This document shows positions 22,104-34,965 of a stretch of DNA of 64,000 bases, piece after piece; within the stretch, counting starts at the first letter, position 1, and every line of letters begins with the position of its first letter. This DNA comes from Phallus indusiatus. Taxonomy: Eukaryota > Basidiomycota > Agaricomycetes > Phallales > Phallaceae. The DNA lies in assembly GCA_027605045.1 (NCBI GenBank), contig JAQFWX010000009.1:1298962-1362961 (forward strand), given 5' to 3'. Under the pieces are notes generated by a model. That model did no database searches and was not told where the DNA came from. It worked only from the letters and a program-made list of their open reading frames with translations. Both the position numbers and the translations under genes were made by a program.

Positions 22104-25100
22104 TCAAGCTGAAACATAGCCGTCATTAACTAATTCACCATCATCAGCAGATTCGTCTCCTGAGCTTGAGCTTGAGCTTGAGCTACTGTCCCACTCCTCA
22201 GTTTCCGCTTCTGAATTTGCAAGTGCGTTATTCTCTTCACAATCCTCTTCCAAGTCTATTGTTTCATCTATATCATAGTCATCAATGTCAATGCTGCTGT
22301 CATCCCGGTCTTCATGGGCATGCTCAGGATCCTCCCAGTGATTAAAGTCTTCGGTGTTTTCGCTTGGTCTGGTTGGTACGTTCAAGTTGGAGTGACCGAT
22401 AGCTCCTCCTACATAGCGCATTAAGGTGTCACGGTCTGCAAAGCTAATACACTTGGGTTAAAATCATGTGTGAGAATTGAGCAGTGTGAAACCCACCGGT
22501 TAACATAGTAATATCGCCAATCCCTGGATTCCATTACACACGGGTGAGATAATGGTGAACTACTGAGAGGGGTATCTTCAGTACGTCCATATGCAAATGC
22601 TGGTATAATGTGAGCAGCCCGCAAAATGAAAGATGGATCCAGGAACCCAAAAGGTTCAGTGTCATCGTCTTCAGTGACAAATGCAACCCGGTCGAGAGAT
22701 CTTTTTTTGCGTCCTGCTCCAAGCCCATAGTCTTTGCCAAACCAGCGCACCCATAAAAAGGAATGGCAACATATGGCGTATACTCTCCATTTTCCAACCT
22801 CTGTGAAGCCTCGACATGATAAATGCCAATGACGCGAGCATACCAAAAGGGGTGTGAGTTGGGAAGAGACTGGTCTTCGTGTGAGAACACCATGATATCT
22901 GAATGTCCATTCTTCGGGTTGATCACATCTTGGCTACGCCGAATGTCGTAAGTCGTAAAGTTCACTCGACAGGTTTTGTGTTTATATATACGCTCTTTCT
23001 TGATAAAGACTCGACTTCGGTCTTCAGCCGTAAACTCGGTTTCATCGCCATTGTACTCTAAGTCCATGAGTCGTCCTAAAATATGATTTTTCAATCGTTT
23101 CACGAAGTCCTAGGGAAAAATATTCAGAAAAGTCAATGGAAAATGTTAGATTGTTACAGTAATGGCCGCATCATCCTTGTTTTGCTGTAGAAAACGTGAG
23201 ATGGAGATGGCAGATTTCCGACTCGTTGAGATATAATAATGTTGACTCGGCGGGAGATAAGGAATGTGCTCATCCATGTCCTTGGGGATATGGTCAGGAT
23301 TAATGTGCTGCTGAATTGCAGCATTATGATGCTCTTGCATGTCAATTTGGGCTAGACTCCTGGCTGTTTGGGCCTTGGAGGCCCGATGATATCGTCGCTT
23401 GACTGTGCGGTGTTGTAATTCCCCCTAAAATTAATCCATAAAATTGCCTCAAATCATATAATGCATACACATACTGCTTGGGTGGAATACGACTCAATGG
23501 TTCCCATTAATTCAATTGTGCTAGCGTAGTCTCCCATAGCATGAAATTTATAGGTAGAAAGGTTCAATTTCTTGAAACGAGCCTGGCTTGAAATGACCTT
23601 TTTCCCGCTTTTGGATTGTTTGTCAATGCGTGCCTCGACTTCACGTGGCAATTCCCGTATTGACATTTCACGAGTGGTCATTTCCAATTGGCGCAAAATT
23701 TGACCAACCTCATAAGTAAGAAGACGTAAAAATGTAATAGTCTCCTGGGTATGCAAACGAAGCTTGCAAATGCCATGCCACAGTGAAAATGAAAATAAAA
23801 GTTTTTGGATGAGTGTATCCAATGGTTCAGGAAACAAACCTTCAAATGCCGGAATAGCACACTAGGCGAATTAGATCCAGATTGCTATAAAGAATTGACA
23901 CGCACCTGAAGAATGTCCTCGAAGTCGCGAGCAGCTAATTTCTTCATGTCAGCAACATTGTCACTAAAACGACGGATCGTATCTCGACCAAAAGTAGGTA
24001 TTAATCGATATCTATGACCATTGATAAGTCCGGGCAAGATATCATAAATAAAAACACACCTCGAGTTTAGCTCATGCACCTGCTTTTCTCCTTCCATATT
24101 CAAAATCCGAATAAAATGAGTTAATACCATCTTCCACACGCCTAACTCAATTTCATGTAGAAAGTCTACCACCAGCATGCGATGAAAATCAAATCCTAGG
24201 GAGGATAATTTTTGAGAGAAAGCATTCTCAAGGAACATGTGAATCAGAAGAGCTAGTTAACATATATATGTACTCACCAGTGTAGGCACTAAAGAACGTG
24301 GTTTGAGGAGACGTTCAACTGCTGCGCTGCGCAACCCGGCACCATCTTCATATATTAACTTCCGTGCTTTAGTGACACTGTATTTTCGTTCAGAATTGTC
24401 CTTCCGGATCATGGTATCCCGCTTCCTGGAATCACGAACAGATCCCATGAAGTGAATGCGATCTTTTGCAATCAGACATCGCGGACATGGACAATTTCCT
24501 TTGTCACGAATTGTGGCCAAGAGAACCCTGGCAGTTATTCAGTACATGGAGGATAGTGAATAGGATGATGTGAAGAACGCACTTTTCAGGGTAATCAGCA
24601 GAATATGTGAAAATTCTCAGGAAAACTCTTCGGTAAATTCCATCTGGACAAAGTACTACAATCCCATTTTTGTATGCATCTTCAAAACTTTCATCCAGCA
24701 AAATTACCCACACCCCATGCATCAACTCACGTCGACAATGAGTTAACACATAGGCCTGAACAGTTTTTTCACCGAGGATTTGCTGAATTTGATCCTCAAC
24801 TGAGTCTTCCAGCTATGTGTGAACGTCAAACATGGATAACCCTAAGATATAAAGAAACCATGCCTTACTGAAGGAATATATGCAACGTGATGCATGTGAC
24901 GGAATGTAGGCTTAATTCGGGTATATTTTGATTGAGAACCCAGTGACATATAAATTGGCCACAGTTTCGCTGTTCCGAAATTTGTCAAATGGGTGGCATC
25001 CGACCAGAACATAAGTGGTGCAACGACCCTTTCGAGTTGACAACCAGGAATGTATGGAAGTCGCCGGTGTTCATCAATCCAAGCTGGTGAACTGAAAAGC

Positions 25101-26463
25101 TCTCCATAAACCCTTTCCGTTGTTGACCCATTTTGACGGAATAGTTCATATGGAGTGTAATTAATATCTTTGGCGGTGGAATAAATGTGACGAACGATTT
25201 CCACAATTGAACGATAATGCAATCCTTCAATCTCCACAGTTTTTCCAGTGGGTGATGTATGGTGATGCTTGCCTTCGGCCCGGGGTATGGATATTGGGAT
25301 TTTCTTGTCAGAATGCCATTGATCTGCTACAAACAACCACGGAGGAAGGATCTTGGCTTTGTCAATTCCGTTGAATGTTTCCAAAATTTTCCGATGAGAG
25401 AAATGATCCAGGTCTTCACCGTCATAACGTGGGTCACGAAGTATTTTGAAGAGTGATTCGAGCAATGGCCCCGACACTTTCCCCGACTCAGCACCAACAT
25501 ACCAGTTGGCGAATTGATATTGTGTAAAATTCTTGAAAGGATGGTACTCTGAAACTTCGGGTTCGGGGTTATCCTCAGTTTCAGTCTCAATTGGCCCGTC
25601 ATGATCTCCCGGTATATAAGTGGGTTGAGACACATAGCGTCGAAATAACCCAAACTTGTTTGGGGGTGTTTCCCAAGATGGTGAGACATGGAGAATGACA
25701 CGAGGGAGATTCGGGGGTCCAGGTGGTGGGATATCAGGCTCTGGGGGGTTATCTCTAAATCTCAAAGGCAGACGGCGATGGCGTTGAGGGCGTTTTGAAG
25801 TCTCTTCTTGAGTCTCTTGAGTTGGAGGGTCAACATCCACATTGTAAGGGTCGACTTACCGAGACCGCCGCTTTGACTCACTCAACGAGTCATACTCACT
25901 TTCCGGAACCATATTTCTTTTATTCTGACTCACTTCATGACTCCAAAATATGACTCAAACTATTTCCTTTTTTATCTATCTAAAAACTCTATATAAACCT
26001 TCAATTTGTATGCCACAAATCCCTCAGACTTCGAATCAACGAAGATTTATAACTCTCATATCTGCTCACTAAGTTTTAAACTCTTCACACTGTTCGCAAG
26101 TCTTTCAGCAAAGTCGATAGTTTATATTAAACGTTCTACCGACTTTACACACATCGGGCAGCATGGGGTGCTAAATACATCCTTTAGATGGTCAAGATAT
26201 TTCCCTTTTGTTTGGCTTACCTCGGTGTCAGCATGAGCCGTTTCTGTAGTACTTTCTGTGGGATCTGAAGGAGGATGGGTACCTGGCTCATCCAGTCGCC
26301 TTTTTTTGTAGTCCCGGAGATCCTCTGAAGTGCCTTGAACCGCTTGTTGATACCCCCGTATTGCACTATACAAGCTATCCTGGTAAGCTTTGCATTTCTT
26401 CTGGTGTGAGGTTTGTGAACGATGCGACACGGGTGTAAAGGTGCCACAGGGCGGCAAATCCAT
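22104..26463 (-). CDS. Plavaka (KDZ superfamily) DNA transposase
   Basis: Multi-exon minus-strand gene. Exon 1 (26463-26221) starts MDLPPCGTF with a Cys/His-rich N-terminus and ends at GAG|GTAAGC. A short exon ESEYDSLSESKRRSR ends at GTAAGT (25859). The next long exon holds PLMFWSDATHLTNFGTAKLW and SKYTRIKPTFRHMHHVAYIP, diagnostic of basidiomycete Plavaka transposases, and ends at 24869. Then come RIFTYSADYPEK, NCPCPRCLIAKDRIHFMGS (zinc ribbon), and MLVVDFLHEIELGVWK, which carries the catalytic acidic residues. Central blocks include LSTYKFHAMGDYASTIELMG. The C-terminus has FGFLDPSFILRAAHIIPAFA and a Ser/Glu/Asp-rich tail. All blocks are present at near full length. One frame break lies at an A5 run (22755-22759), where one more base restores FLWVRWF. 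Probably recently active. Confidence 0.9.
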
Positions 26464-26739
26464 TGACAGATCCTGATAAATGTTTCAAGTTCAGGTTGCA
26501 AATTCAAATAACATCAATGGGGGAGGAATGGATGAGGGGGACTTGGAGGTTTGGAGCGGTCAAAAGGTTGTCTCGGCAGTTTCCGCTTTGCTAAAGGATG
26601 GGGACGATCGAACACGGCATAACTATTATTATCCCAATGCTCATATGAGGTGCTAATATATTATGAACGTTTGAACCTGATATTGACTAAGTCACGTGGG
26701 ATCAAGGTCGACGCAATATATAATCTCACCTTTACCCAC

Positions 26740-28347
26740 TTAACCCGTCTTTCCAACTCTTCCCCCAACCTTCTCCCTCATAGCCATTCCATGGCCTTCA
26801 CTCCCCTTACCCCCTCCCATACACTGTACAGCTAACTTCTCCTCCCCTGTCTCCTCATTTTCAAATGTTTTCTCTCCCCACATCCCCTCACCTGCCTCTT
26901 CTGATGCAGTAGGCCATCGTCTTACCCACACGTCTGAAATAGACACACAGCACAAACGTGGTGCATCCTATATACCAGACGCTGAATACGAGAGCACTAG
27001 TCGTAAAAAGAGGTAAGTGCCAAATTCTACTCCAAATGAGTTCCTGACACTCCCAAGTAAACGCGAGTGGTGAGACCGTGTGGCGCGACTGGGGACGCGG
27101 ATATGCGCGTCTTGTTGACGCATTCACCTTTCCAGACCATTTATTTCATGTAGCCTCTCTGGCACGAATTCCTGGCACGTCAGAAGAATATAAGATTGAG
27201 TACGGCATGTTTTGAGTTTGTGACTCACCCTCACTTTCTTTTAGGAATCAATCTCTCCTCCGGGGATATGAGCTCTTGGTGAAACAGTACCCAGATATCG
27301 GGGCACTTGTACAAACGGCTGACGAAGCCAAGCTTAAACTAATCACACAAGAAGTAAGCCATACTGACATTTCCTGGTATTTTTCGCATCCATATTTACC
27401 TTTCCAGATGAAATATGGTCAGGATGGTGTGCGCCACACTGATACCAATGGGCTTAAGGAGGTTATAATTGACATGGTCAAATACCAATACCCGGAAGAG
27501 ACGCAAGACTTACCTCGTGGGGAGAAACGCGCCCGTGGATTTCACCACAAGGTGACAGGCCGTCTACTGTGTCCCATAAGCATGGACTGGGACGACAAAG
27601 AGTAAGCAATTCAAAAGCCTCCATGCCACACTTACCAGTTTCTTACAGAGTCCAAGAAAATCTCCGCGATGACCCAGGCCTTGCCACTGTTGACGATTGG
27701 CCCGCGTTCTTATATGGAGATGGATTGTACGAGCCAGAGGACGAATCCATAGGCTTGTTGCAAGGTGAGCTGTTGATATATGTAAGTTTCATTACTATTC
27801 AAAAATCGCAAAGATTTGCACTCACAAGGAACAGGTGTATAAGTACATCTTTACTGGCCCTAGAACTTGGAAAGACCCGGAATTTACTCGTCAGCAAACT
27901 CGAAGAAGTAACGCGAGTATTACTCACTTACAGAACGTAACGGCACGCTCGCTAGCCTACGTCGCTGCCCAGGTAAGGGTCCTTGGGGCAATTCAGGCCT
28001 GTTGATCACTCTACTTTGGCAGACGCGCTTCGCATTATCCTCAACAGAGATCAACAATCGCAATGCCACATTCGACCTCGCCGAGTTTTACAACAAGATT
28101 GTAGAATATCTAGAAGACCCACTTTTTAAAGAAGACGTTGATGAGCTCCTGGAGTGGTGGACCAAGTAAATTTTAATTTTCGTCTCGAAGAGTAGTATAT
28201 TGAATTGACGTACCATCCAGGCAGATTTTTCCTCATGCGAGACGTTCCAAATGTCGCAGCCAGTGCAAGAGAGTCAACACCTTAGCCAAACTGAGAGCAC
28301 AGAAGACGAAGGATAGAGCTGTATTGCAAAGTCTCAGTTTGAATTGA
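26740..28347 (+). CDS. DUF6698-type protein, intact exons
   Basis: At least eight exons join cleanly: ...-27012, 27068-27210, 27245-27353, 27408-27601, 27649-27781, 27835-27972, 28023-28165, 28221-28347. Key segments are SGETVWRDWGRGYARLVDAF, RGFHHKVTGRLLCP with SMDWDD, DDWPAFLYGDGLYEPEDE, VYKYIFTGP, NVTARSLAYVAAQ|TRFALSS, DVDELLEWWTK and QIFPHA. This order (RGF-H--TGRLLCP, WP-FLY-DG-Y-P-D, SIAYVA-QVRFALSS, VDELL-WWN-QIFP) is the basidiomycete DUF6698 family, of unknown function. The start is not fixed: the first open block has no in-frame ATG, so a short 5' exon is needed. It is divergent from the Plavaka transposase, with a shared upstream region of about 300 bp, and may be an accessory gene of that element. 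Confidence 0.8.
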
Positions 28348-29030
28348 CCTGCCACGAGCGCAAGCAGCGTCGTCGCAGTCACACGTCGTGTTGCGATTAT
28401 TATGTAATTGAATAAGCAATTAGTTACTGAAATGAATATTGGTTTTATTATTATTCTTGCAGTGTGTATAAGGCGATCAGAAGCTCGAAACATCAGCAAA
28501 TCCTTACACAACTCTTGCCAGAAACGCAGGTCGATTACATGGCTATATGAGGTCTCGCAGTCATCCAAGCTCTACCAGAATTACGAAAACTTATCAGAAA
28601 GGAAGGTCGATTAGATAGCTATACAAGGTCTGATAGTCCCCACGGTTCACGCAAGCTCGACAAGAATTACTAAACCTGCCCGAAATATCTCACTTAGCAG
28701 AAAGGGAGGTCGATTATTTAACATTATAACTGGCGGCCCGGTCTTATTGCCCTTCCGCGCTTCCGATGCTTGCAACGGGCTTATAATCCCGTTATAACCC
28801 CCTTCTAAGTTTTGCGCCGTTTTGCTGATGTTCGAGGGCATCTTTGCGAAGAAGCCAGGTCGCAGCAAGACTGGATCAAGCAGCAAGATTGGATCAACCT
28901 GTGATATATCGGTCTAGTATACAGACAGAAAAATGTAACTAAAGAAAGTGGAGCGGTAAATAATACATATGTCTATTTGTCCATGTCTCAACCTTGAATA
29001 GAGTCATTGAAAACACACTTAACAACAGCC
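28348..29030. repeat. Degenerate repeats and inverted motif right of DUF6698
   Basis: The motif CAGAAA(C/G)G(C/A/G)(A/G)GGTCGATTA recurs near 28522, 28596 and 28701; the first two copies are followed by GGCTATATGAGGTCT or AGCTATACAAGGTCT. At 28771-28800 the sequence TTGCAACGGGCTTATAATCC continues into CCCGTTATAACCC. The inverse motif TTATAACGGGCTTGCAAC lies at 21757-21774, left of the transposase. These may be subterminal sequences of the Plavaka element. No gene is seen. Confidence 0.5.
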
Positions 29031-29209
29031 GTGGATGTCTCTAAACTTGCCAGGTTTCCGTTATCCAAGTAAGGGGCATCCTCCGCTCCTCTTTCGCGGA
29101 GCTAGACGAGACACTTGGGAAAAAAAGGGAGCGACAATGATTCAAAAGCTTGTCCCCAGCAAACTCCAGATACCACTAGGTCTTATGACTCGCGGAAGGA
29201 GCGCGATGA

Positions 29210-30270
29210 TGTCAGAATGTCCAAGACATGAAATGATCACGACTGTGACGACGAACAAGTCGATGCAGATCCTACTTTATCACTACCTGCACCACCCATG
29301 CATCCCAAAGTCCTACACCTGATCCTTCCCAACCCGAATCGGCACAAGCACAAATTTGAAATTCTCTCACTGACGATTCAAAATCCAAGCGACCCAAGAT
29401 GGCACCTCCGAGCCCAAAGTCCATCGCCGAAGCTTCCTCTTAAAAGCAAAATCAAGCCTCGATCAACAGGCACAAGTGCCGTTTTTTCTCTAACATTGAC
29501 TGACACCAAAGAGCCAGCGTTGTTAAAGATATATGGATGCTGGTTAGTTGCTCCTTTGCAGTCTTTTTTAGTTAGCTAATGTTTGGTGATCTATTAGAAA
29601 TGTGCCGCTTGTATACGTTTAAAGCACAAAACGCGTGGTGCACTTATTCAATGTACGAAAGGAGAATGCAACAAAGCATTCCATGTCAATTGTGCTATAT
29701 CCGGCCTTTCAGATATCGAGTTTTAGAATAGACGGATAAAGAGGTGGTTCTGCTTGAACCTGAGATTGCTGCCGACGTCATCCCGTCAGTATTTTTACTT
29801 TTCACTTACATGGCATCATGTTGACATGTTCATCCAGACCATGATCGCTAGGCGCAAAGCTAATAAGGTCGACAAACTAAATGGCGGTGTAATGGCTCTG
29901 AAGGAGATGAAACATATCAAGATTCGCAATTCGCCAGGAGCATTTGAAGTCTCCAAGGTATACCTTTCAAATTTTATGATTCTTCTTGTCAGGAGATGAC
30001 CCCACGTAACTATAGGTTTACGAAGATCGCGGATCCCTGGATGTATTGTGGGATGGCGGATTGAACCACGAGTTCCGATGGGACAGTATTGTTTGGAATA
30101 ATGGCGGGAAGAAAGCCCACGGTTGAGGGTCAGTTTTGAATTCTTTACAGGAGACGAAAGCAATCAACATTTGCAACTTTATGGAAGTGAAGAAGAATCT
30201 CTCTGCACTTCTCATCCTGTATTCGCTTAGTTCATGTGGTTCCTCCATCCAGTCATCAAACACGCGACAT
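29210..30270 (+). pseudogene. KDM4/Gis1-type histone demethylase fragment, copy 3
   Basis: Direct repeat of 18890-20270. Shared stretches include AATCCAAGCGACCCAAGATG at 29379 and the coding blocks RRKANKVDKLNGGVMALKEM, IKIRNSPGAFEVS and VYEDRGSLDVLWDGGLN. The ePHD block is truncated after DTKEPA, so this copy has lost the CCLC cysteines that copies 1 and 2 keep. The reading frame is broken in several places. The catalytic JmjC domain is absent, as in the other two copies. Confidence 0.55.
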
Positions 30271-30279
30271 CGCCTCTCG

Positions 30280-31550
30280 CTGGCTTGCTTGTTACAATCC
30301 ATCTAACGCATATTCCTTAAGGTCAGAGAACACGGTCGATACAGAGTATGTGGTGTATGTTGAAGGCAACGGCTTGAGTCCGATGTGGATTAACAAAGGG
30401 AACAACTGGGCATATTCAGAGGACCATGTACGTCGTACGTCTCCTATCTCTTTCCTCCTCTTCTTAACTAATCGTTAACGATAGATGAAGATGCCGGGTC
30501 AGTGCTGGTTGTAGGAGTCGAGAAAGAGCTGGCCCATTTCAGTTGGTTTAGATGACCAGGAGCATTTTACCAACACTTCCGAAAGGAGCGCTGCAGCTAC
30601 GAGAAGAAACCACCGTCGGACCACGCCAAGAGCCTTGGTCTCTATTTTCATCTCGCACCTTCTCACACCTCGACTAATGCCAGACGATGACTCAACATTT
30701 TCTGTATCCGACACCCTGATCTCACCGATAACATTGTCAATAGTTTCGACGAGTCCGAGCGGCCTAGGTTTCTGGCTGGGTGTTAATCAAGTGTGCGTCA
30801 GGTGTGTGTACTTGCAGCTATCAGACAAAGGACGGGCGAGAGGTGCAAAGATAAATGCAATATTATGGGCTATGTGAGTTTAGTTTTACATGTGTATATG
30901 AAGTATGTGCAGTTTCTAAGGGTTCTTTATGATCTCGATGCCGAATCCAGCTCCATCAAAGAAGGAGTGAACCTGTAAAAAAACGACCAGATGACAAACG
31001 TTCGCTGGCCTGCCCATTAATTTTCAACCAACGAAGGTTTAGCCGTCAACGAAATGCCACCAAGCGAAGAACCCAGTAGTGACAAGAGCAAACGATGGAG
31101 TGGAGTGCTGTATCTGCGAACTACAAGGTATGTATAAGTGTTTCAATTAGCCGCCACAACCACTCATTATCTCTCTTCCTCTATTCGACGACGAGTTAAT
31201 AATTCAATGTGGAAGCTATCAGGTGCGGCGCGTATATCCGAATACATCTAAAAACTGTCCCTCAGGTAATCCGTTTGCTATTCCAATTTGGTTTTCGTCC
31301 AAGCTCCAGTTACGTTCGCCGATTATGTAAGCTAGACCCAACATTGTAGAGTCCTCCGTACGTCTTTTATTCTTGTAATAGTAACCTCTCATTCATACCT
31401 AAATTCATGGAACTTGCAGTGCCGGCCCATTTTGATTTCGCCTCCTCTCCCTCTCAAAATGTATCAGATCAAGAAACCGACGACGAATATGTATTATCGT
31501 GGCTGCTTAAACACAGGAAACATTATCATCAGTCGTGACAACAAAGACCC
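30280..31550 (+). other. Unrecognised coding remnants
   Basis: Coding-like pieces on the plus strand include EYVVYVEGNGLSPMWINKGN (about 30343-30400), IVNSFDESERPRFLAG (about 30737-30783) and DQETDDEYVLSWLLKHRKHY (about 31466-31526), with intron-like gaps between. None matches a family I know and the frames do not join. The first piece follows the KDM4 copy and may be part of the same duplicated block. Confidence 0.25.
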
Positions 31551-31849
31551 TCTCAAATACGACAACTCATAAGGCGACTTAATGACTTCCAACCACCCTT
31601 CTCATCATCATCTCCACCACCAGCATCACTAGGAACGAATTCACTCTGAATTGCTAAATGACGACCTTCTACATTCTGCTGCCGACTCATCAACAGTTTT
31701 ATCACCTGCAGCCTCCTTTTTATCAACATTTCTCTCATCCTCAGCACCCGCTTCTCATATTCCACAACTAGATTCCCCCGGTTAGTCATCTGATGGACTT
31801 TTGCCTCGTTGATCGTGCTGAGACCGTCACAACCTATCGTTTGACCGAG

Positions 31850-32360
31850 GTCATACCCCTGCGATAGACATTGTCCCTGTCAAAATCGTCCGTCATACCG
31901 CCTTCGACACTCAACGGAGACAACAAAAGTCCCGTTTCACACACCGAGCATGACTCTGGGCTTCCCTGTCTCTCCAGAACATTCTCCCTCTTTCCGCTAC
32001 AGCCACATATCTCATTACCCTCTACTGTCCCGCTGGTTCCCTCTTTGACATTTCGGAAAGAGAAGGAACACCGCGCTGGAACAAACCGATGCTGGCTGTA
32101 TGTTCCGTCAAGCCGTTAAAGGTTTGCGATACATGCACGAATCTATGGCTCTCGTTCACTGTGACGTCAAGCCTGAGAATGTGCTTGTCGATGAGACTGG
32201 CATTTGTAGCCTCACCGATTTTGGCCTCACGAAGAGAATCGGCAGCGATGCTGCCGTTTGCAGCTCGAAGGAAGACGACGATGACAATGACGAAGGCGGA
32301 GGCGATGACGAAGAAGAAAGGAGAAGATGGCGACGACGCGCAATTGGGAAATAATATCTC
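31850..32360 (+). pseudogene. Ser/Thr protein kinase fragment
   Basis: ATYLITLYCPAGSLFDISE (about 32004-32060) is followed in another frame by MFRQAVKGLRYMHESMALVH, then CDVKPENVLVDETGICSLTD and FGLTKRIG (32100-32250). The catalytic loop is HCDVKPEN (HxDxKxxN, with Asp and Asn kept and Cys for Arg) and the DFG motif is intact. Upstream, VPVKIVRHTAFD may be the VAIK region. The activation segment after DFG is replaced by an acidic, then basic, low-complexity run leading into a CAA repeat, and the rest of the C-lobe is missing. The protein resembles the family of fungal kinases with a GSLFD hinge. Not functional as read. Confidence 0.6.
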
Positions 32361-32361
32361 C

Positions 32362-32399
<38 letters not shown>
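32361..32399 (+). repeat. (CAA)13 microsatellite
   Basis: Thirteen uninterrupted CAA units, encoding poly-Gln or poly-Asn depending on frame, placed directly after the decayed kinase sequence. A length-variable microsatellite is expected here. Confidence 0.95.
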
Positions 32400-34739
32400 G
32401 AAAAACCATCGCAGTCGTCACGGAGGCAGAGCAGGCTCGACAACTCTACCTGTATATCTTTCATTGAGGTGCCATGGTCGTCAGTAGATTCCTCGTCGTC
32501 CACAGCATGCCAGAGACCGTAGTCGTTCCTAAACTTCAGGACCACTCATTTCCACCTGAAATCACTGCAGCATACCGCCCCACAACTACTGCTTCCTCGG
32601 CCAGGTCCCAGCAATCGTTACACCACTTTGACCGGCACAGAATCGCCTAAGAACCGGTGTAACTTGGCGAGTGTATCCATCTTTTTGCGCTTTCTTTGCT
32701 CAGAAATGGAAACCTGGGATTCTTGAACGTATGAATGGATTTCGTCTTGATATTCCAGCGACGCATCACCCGTCGTTCATATCACAGGCTCGGCCTTCGA
32801 CGTTATGAATGGCAGAACGATCACAGAAAGAGGAGATGGAGAGATAGGAGATTATGGTGTAGTTGAATCTCGGGTATTGTACTCTTCTCCTGGCATTGCT
32901 GAAGAGGCATCTGTCGAGGTGGCGGTAGGACGAGGAGATGCTCCAGTGGAAACGGACGACTCGAAGATGATGACCACGGCTCCGCCAAGAGAGAAGCTGA
33001 AACTCCCAGACCGCGCCAAGTCATCCAGGATTGCCGAAGTTGCAAACCCAGATCACTGATGCGTTCCAACCAGGACTGGGAGCAAGCCAGGCTTCATGAC
33101 CGGTATCTTAGTCTATGTATCGGCAAAGGTTGAATTGTAGAAGAAGTGTACGTACACTTCACATTGTCTGTGCCTTGAAATGTCGCCAGTAACATTACGT
33201 TTTCGAGGGGTAGGGATACCCAGAATTCAGATTGCCAGTTAGGCTAATCAAGTCATCAAAGAGGCCCTTGAGGTCGATTAAGCCACCCCTGGATCACCGC
33301 CAAGCTGGACTTGGAATGAAGAACGGCTACAGGTGACAAAGACACAAAGCGGGACTGTAGCGTTGGGCAAGACTGGAAAGCTACGTTAAGTGTTAGTCCT
33401 TGATCTGCCACTTAGTAATTGTAAAGCGTAAGCATACTAGACGATGGAAACCCAGCTGTTGTGTCTACTCCACCTGTCGGACCTGCAAACTTGGAAGAGC
33501 TGATAGTATGTCAGCAGGTATTAGGCAAGCTTTGGGAGAGGCCAACGCAAAACTACGCTGAGTTTCAATTGTCCGCTGCGTACACCATGACTATTGCGTC
33601 GCGTCCTCATATGTGCGCTGAAAGCACCGGCGTGACAATCCGCGTGTTCGAGCAATCGCCTCGGGTTTCTGGCGAAAGTCCTCGAATCAAAGGAAAGAAA
33701 CCTCATCCGTGCGACAATAAACACAGCAACCTGTATCGCTCCAGTATCTCCCCTTTCACTTTCAGCTTGATTCTCAGCCTCTCAATCCTCATCAAATGAC
33801 GAAATTCTTTCACTATAACACCTCTTGCTCCCATCATTGACTCCATATCCTCGACGCGTTCTCATACGTGCCAGCCTAAAGGCAGCCCATACATGCTTTA
33901 TCCGAGAACGGACAACTTGAGATTTGACAATTGTCAGTTATGCGATGGATACAATAGCATCGGCCGCTCGGACAACAACTGTTATTGGTGCAATCTTCAC
34001 TTTCCCAACTATTGCGCATTGTACCAGTCGTGCCACGTGCGGTAACTCAGAGCCGTGTGCTTGTTGGTAAGCGCAGGGCTGCAGCCATCTCCCTGAAAGT
34101 AGTTCAGAGGACGGTGTTTTCTTAATAACGTCGCAACCCAAGAGAACCGATAACCCCCGGTACCAGGCATTAGTAGCAGCTGTGGAAGCTGGCTCATACC
34201 AGCTTCCGCCGGACGAAGACGAAGATGCTGGTCCAACTGGGGAAGAACGTGATGACGAACACACAGGCACACGATATAATCTATTCTCTTCCCAAACTTT
34301 CGTGGTTGAGTGTCGTTTATTGACTTTTTTAGAAACAGTATAGCTGGTTCCATGTCATATTCTTGATGGTGACAATGTACATCGCGATGCTGCTAACGGA
34401 TTGGTATGTGTCTTTTTATTGTAGGTTCTTGCCCATTTATCTTATCTTTTGCTCTAGGCATGTCTGGAGGTCCTCTGATGGCCTGGCGAAGATCATGATT
34501 TTCACATCGGTCACTCAAGATCAGCTATGTGAATGCGAGTGGTGTCCAATTGGGTTTGTATGCTACTTTACATTTGGAGTCTCGCTGCCCCGGTCATCAT
34601 GCCTTCTCGGTAATTTCAACTGATCGTCTTACATTAAACAACGATAACCTATTACTATACAGGTTCCCAGACTTCTGAAGCAGTTTACGGCCTCTCACTG
34701 TCGGACAATGTCATATAATTTATTAACTGCACCCTTTTT
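32400..34739. other. No recognisable gene; scattered coding-like scraps
   Basis: There are scattered plausible peptide stretches, for example RYQALVAAVEAGSYQLPPDE at about 34160-34220 (+). No complete exon set, domain or transposon signal is seen. The region is probably more duplicated and decayed gene material. Confidence 0.35.
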
Positions 34740-34965
34740 TGTATTATGTAAGTATACTCTCCGGTTATTTTCTTGTGCTACGGGCGCCTCCTGGAGGATG
34801 TCCGGTTATTTTTGCGTTATGGGCGCCTCCTGAAGAATGTATAAGCGCCCTATTATGTAATCAAAGCCTGTTTGTTTTACCTTTGGTTACTCTCCGCTTA
34901 ACGTACCTCTCCGTTTAACATACCTCTCCGCTTAACATACCTCTCCGCGTAGCTTATGCATTTCC
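34740..34965. repeat. Third copy of the CTCTCCGG-type repeat
   Basis: Contains TACTCTCCGGTTATTTTCTT, two GGGCGCCTCCTG motifs, TGTATAAGCGCCC, TATTATGTAATCAAAG and a short run of CTCTCCGCTTAACATAC units. It is clearly related to 20728-21560. The outer inverted repeats of the MITE are missing, and an internal deletion joins GGAGGATG directly to TCCGGTTATT. Confidence 0.8.

Noticed and set aside
32022..32545. Long minus-strand and alternative-frame ORFs with poly-Leu, poly-Val or poly-Cys runs
   Set aside because: They are other frames of the kinase fragment and the CAA microsatellite.
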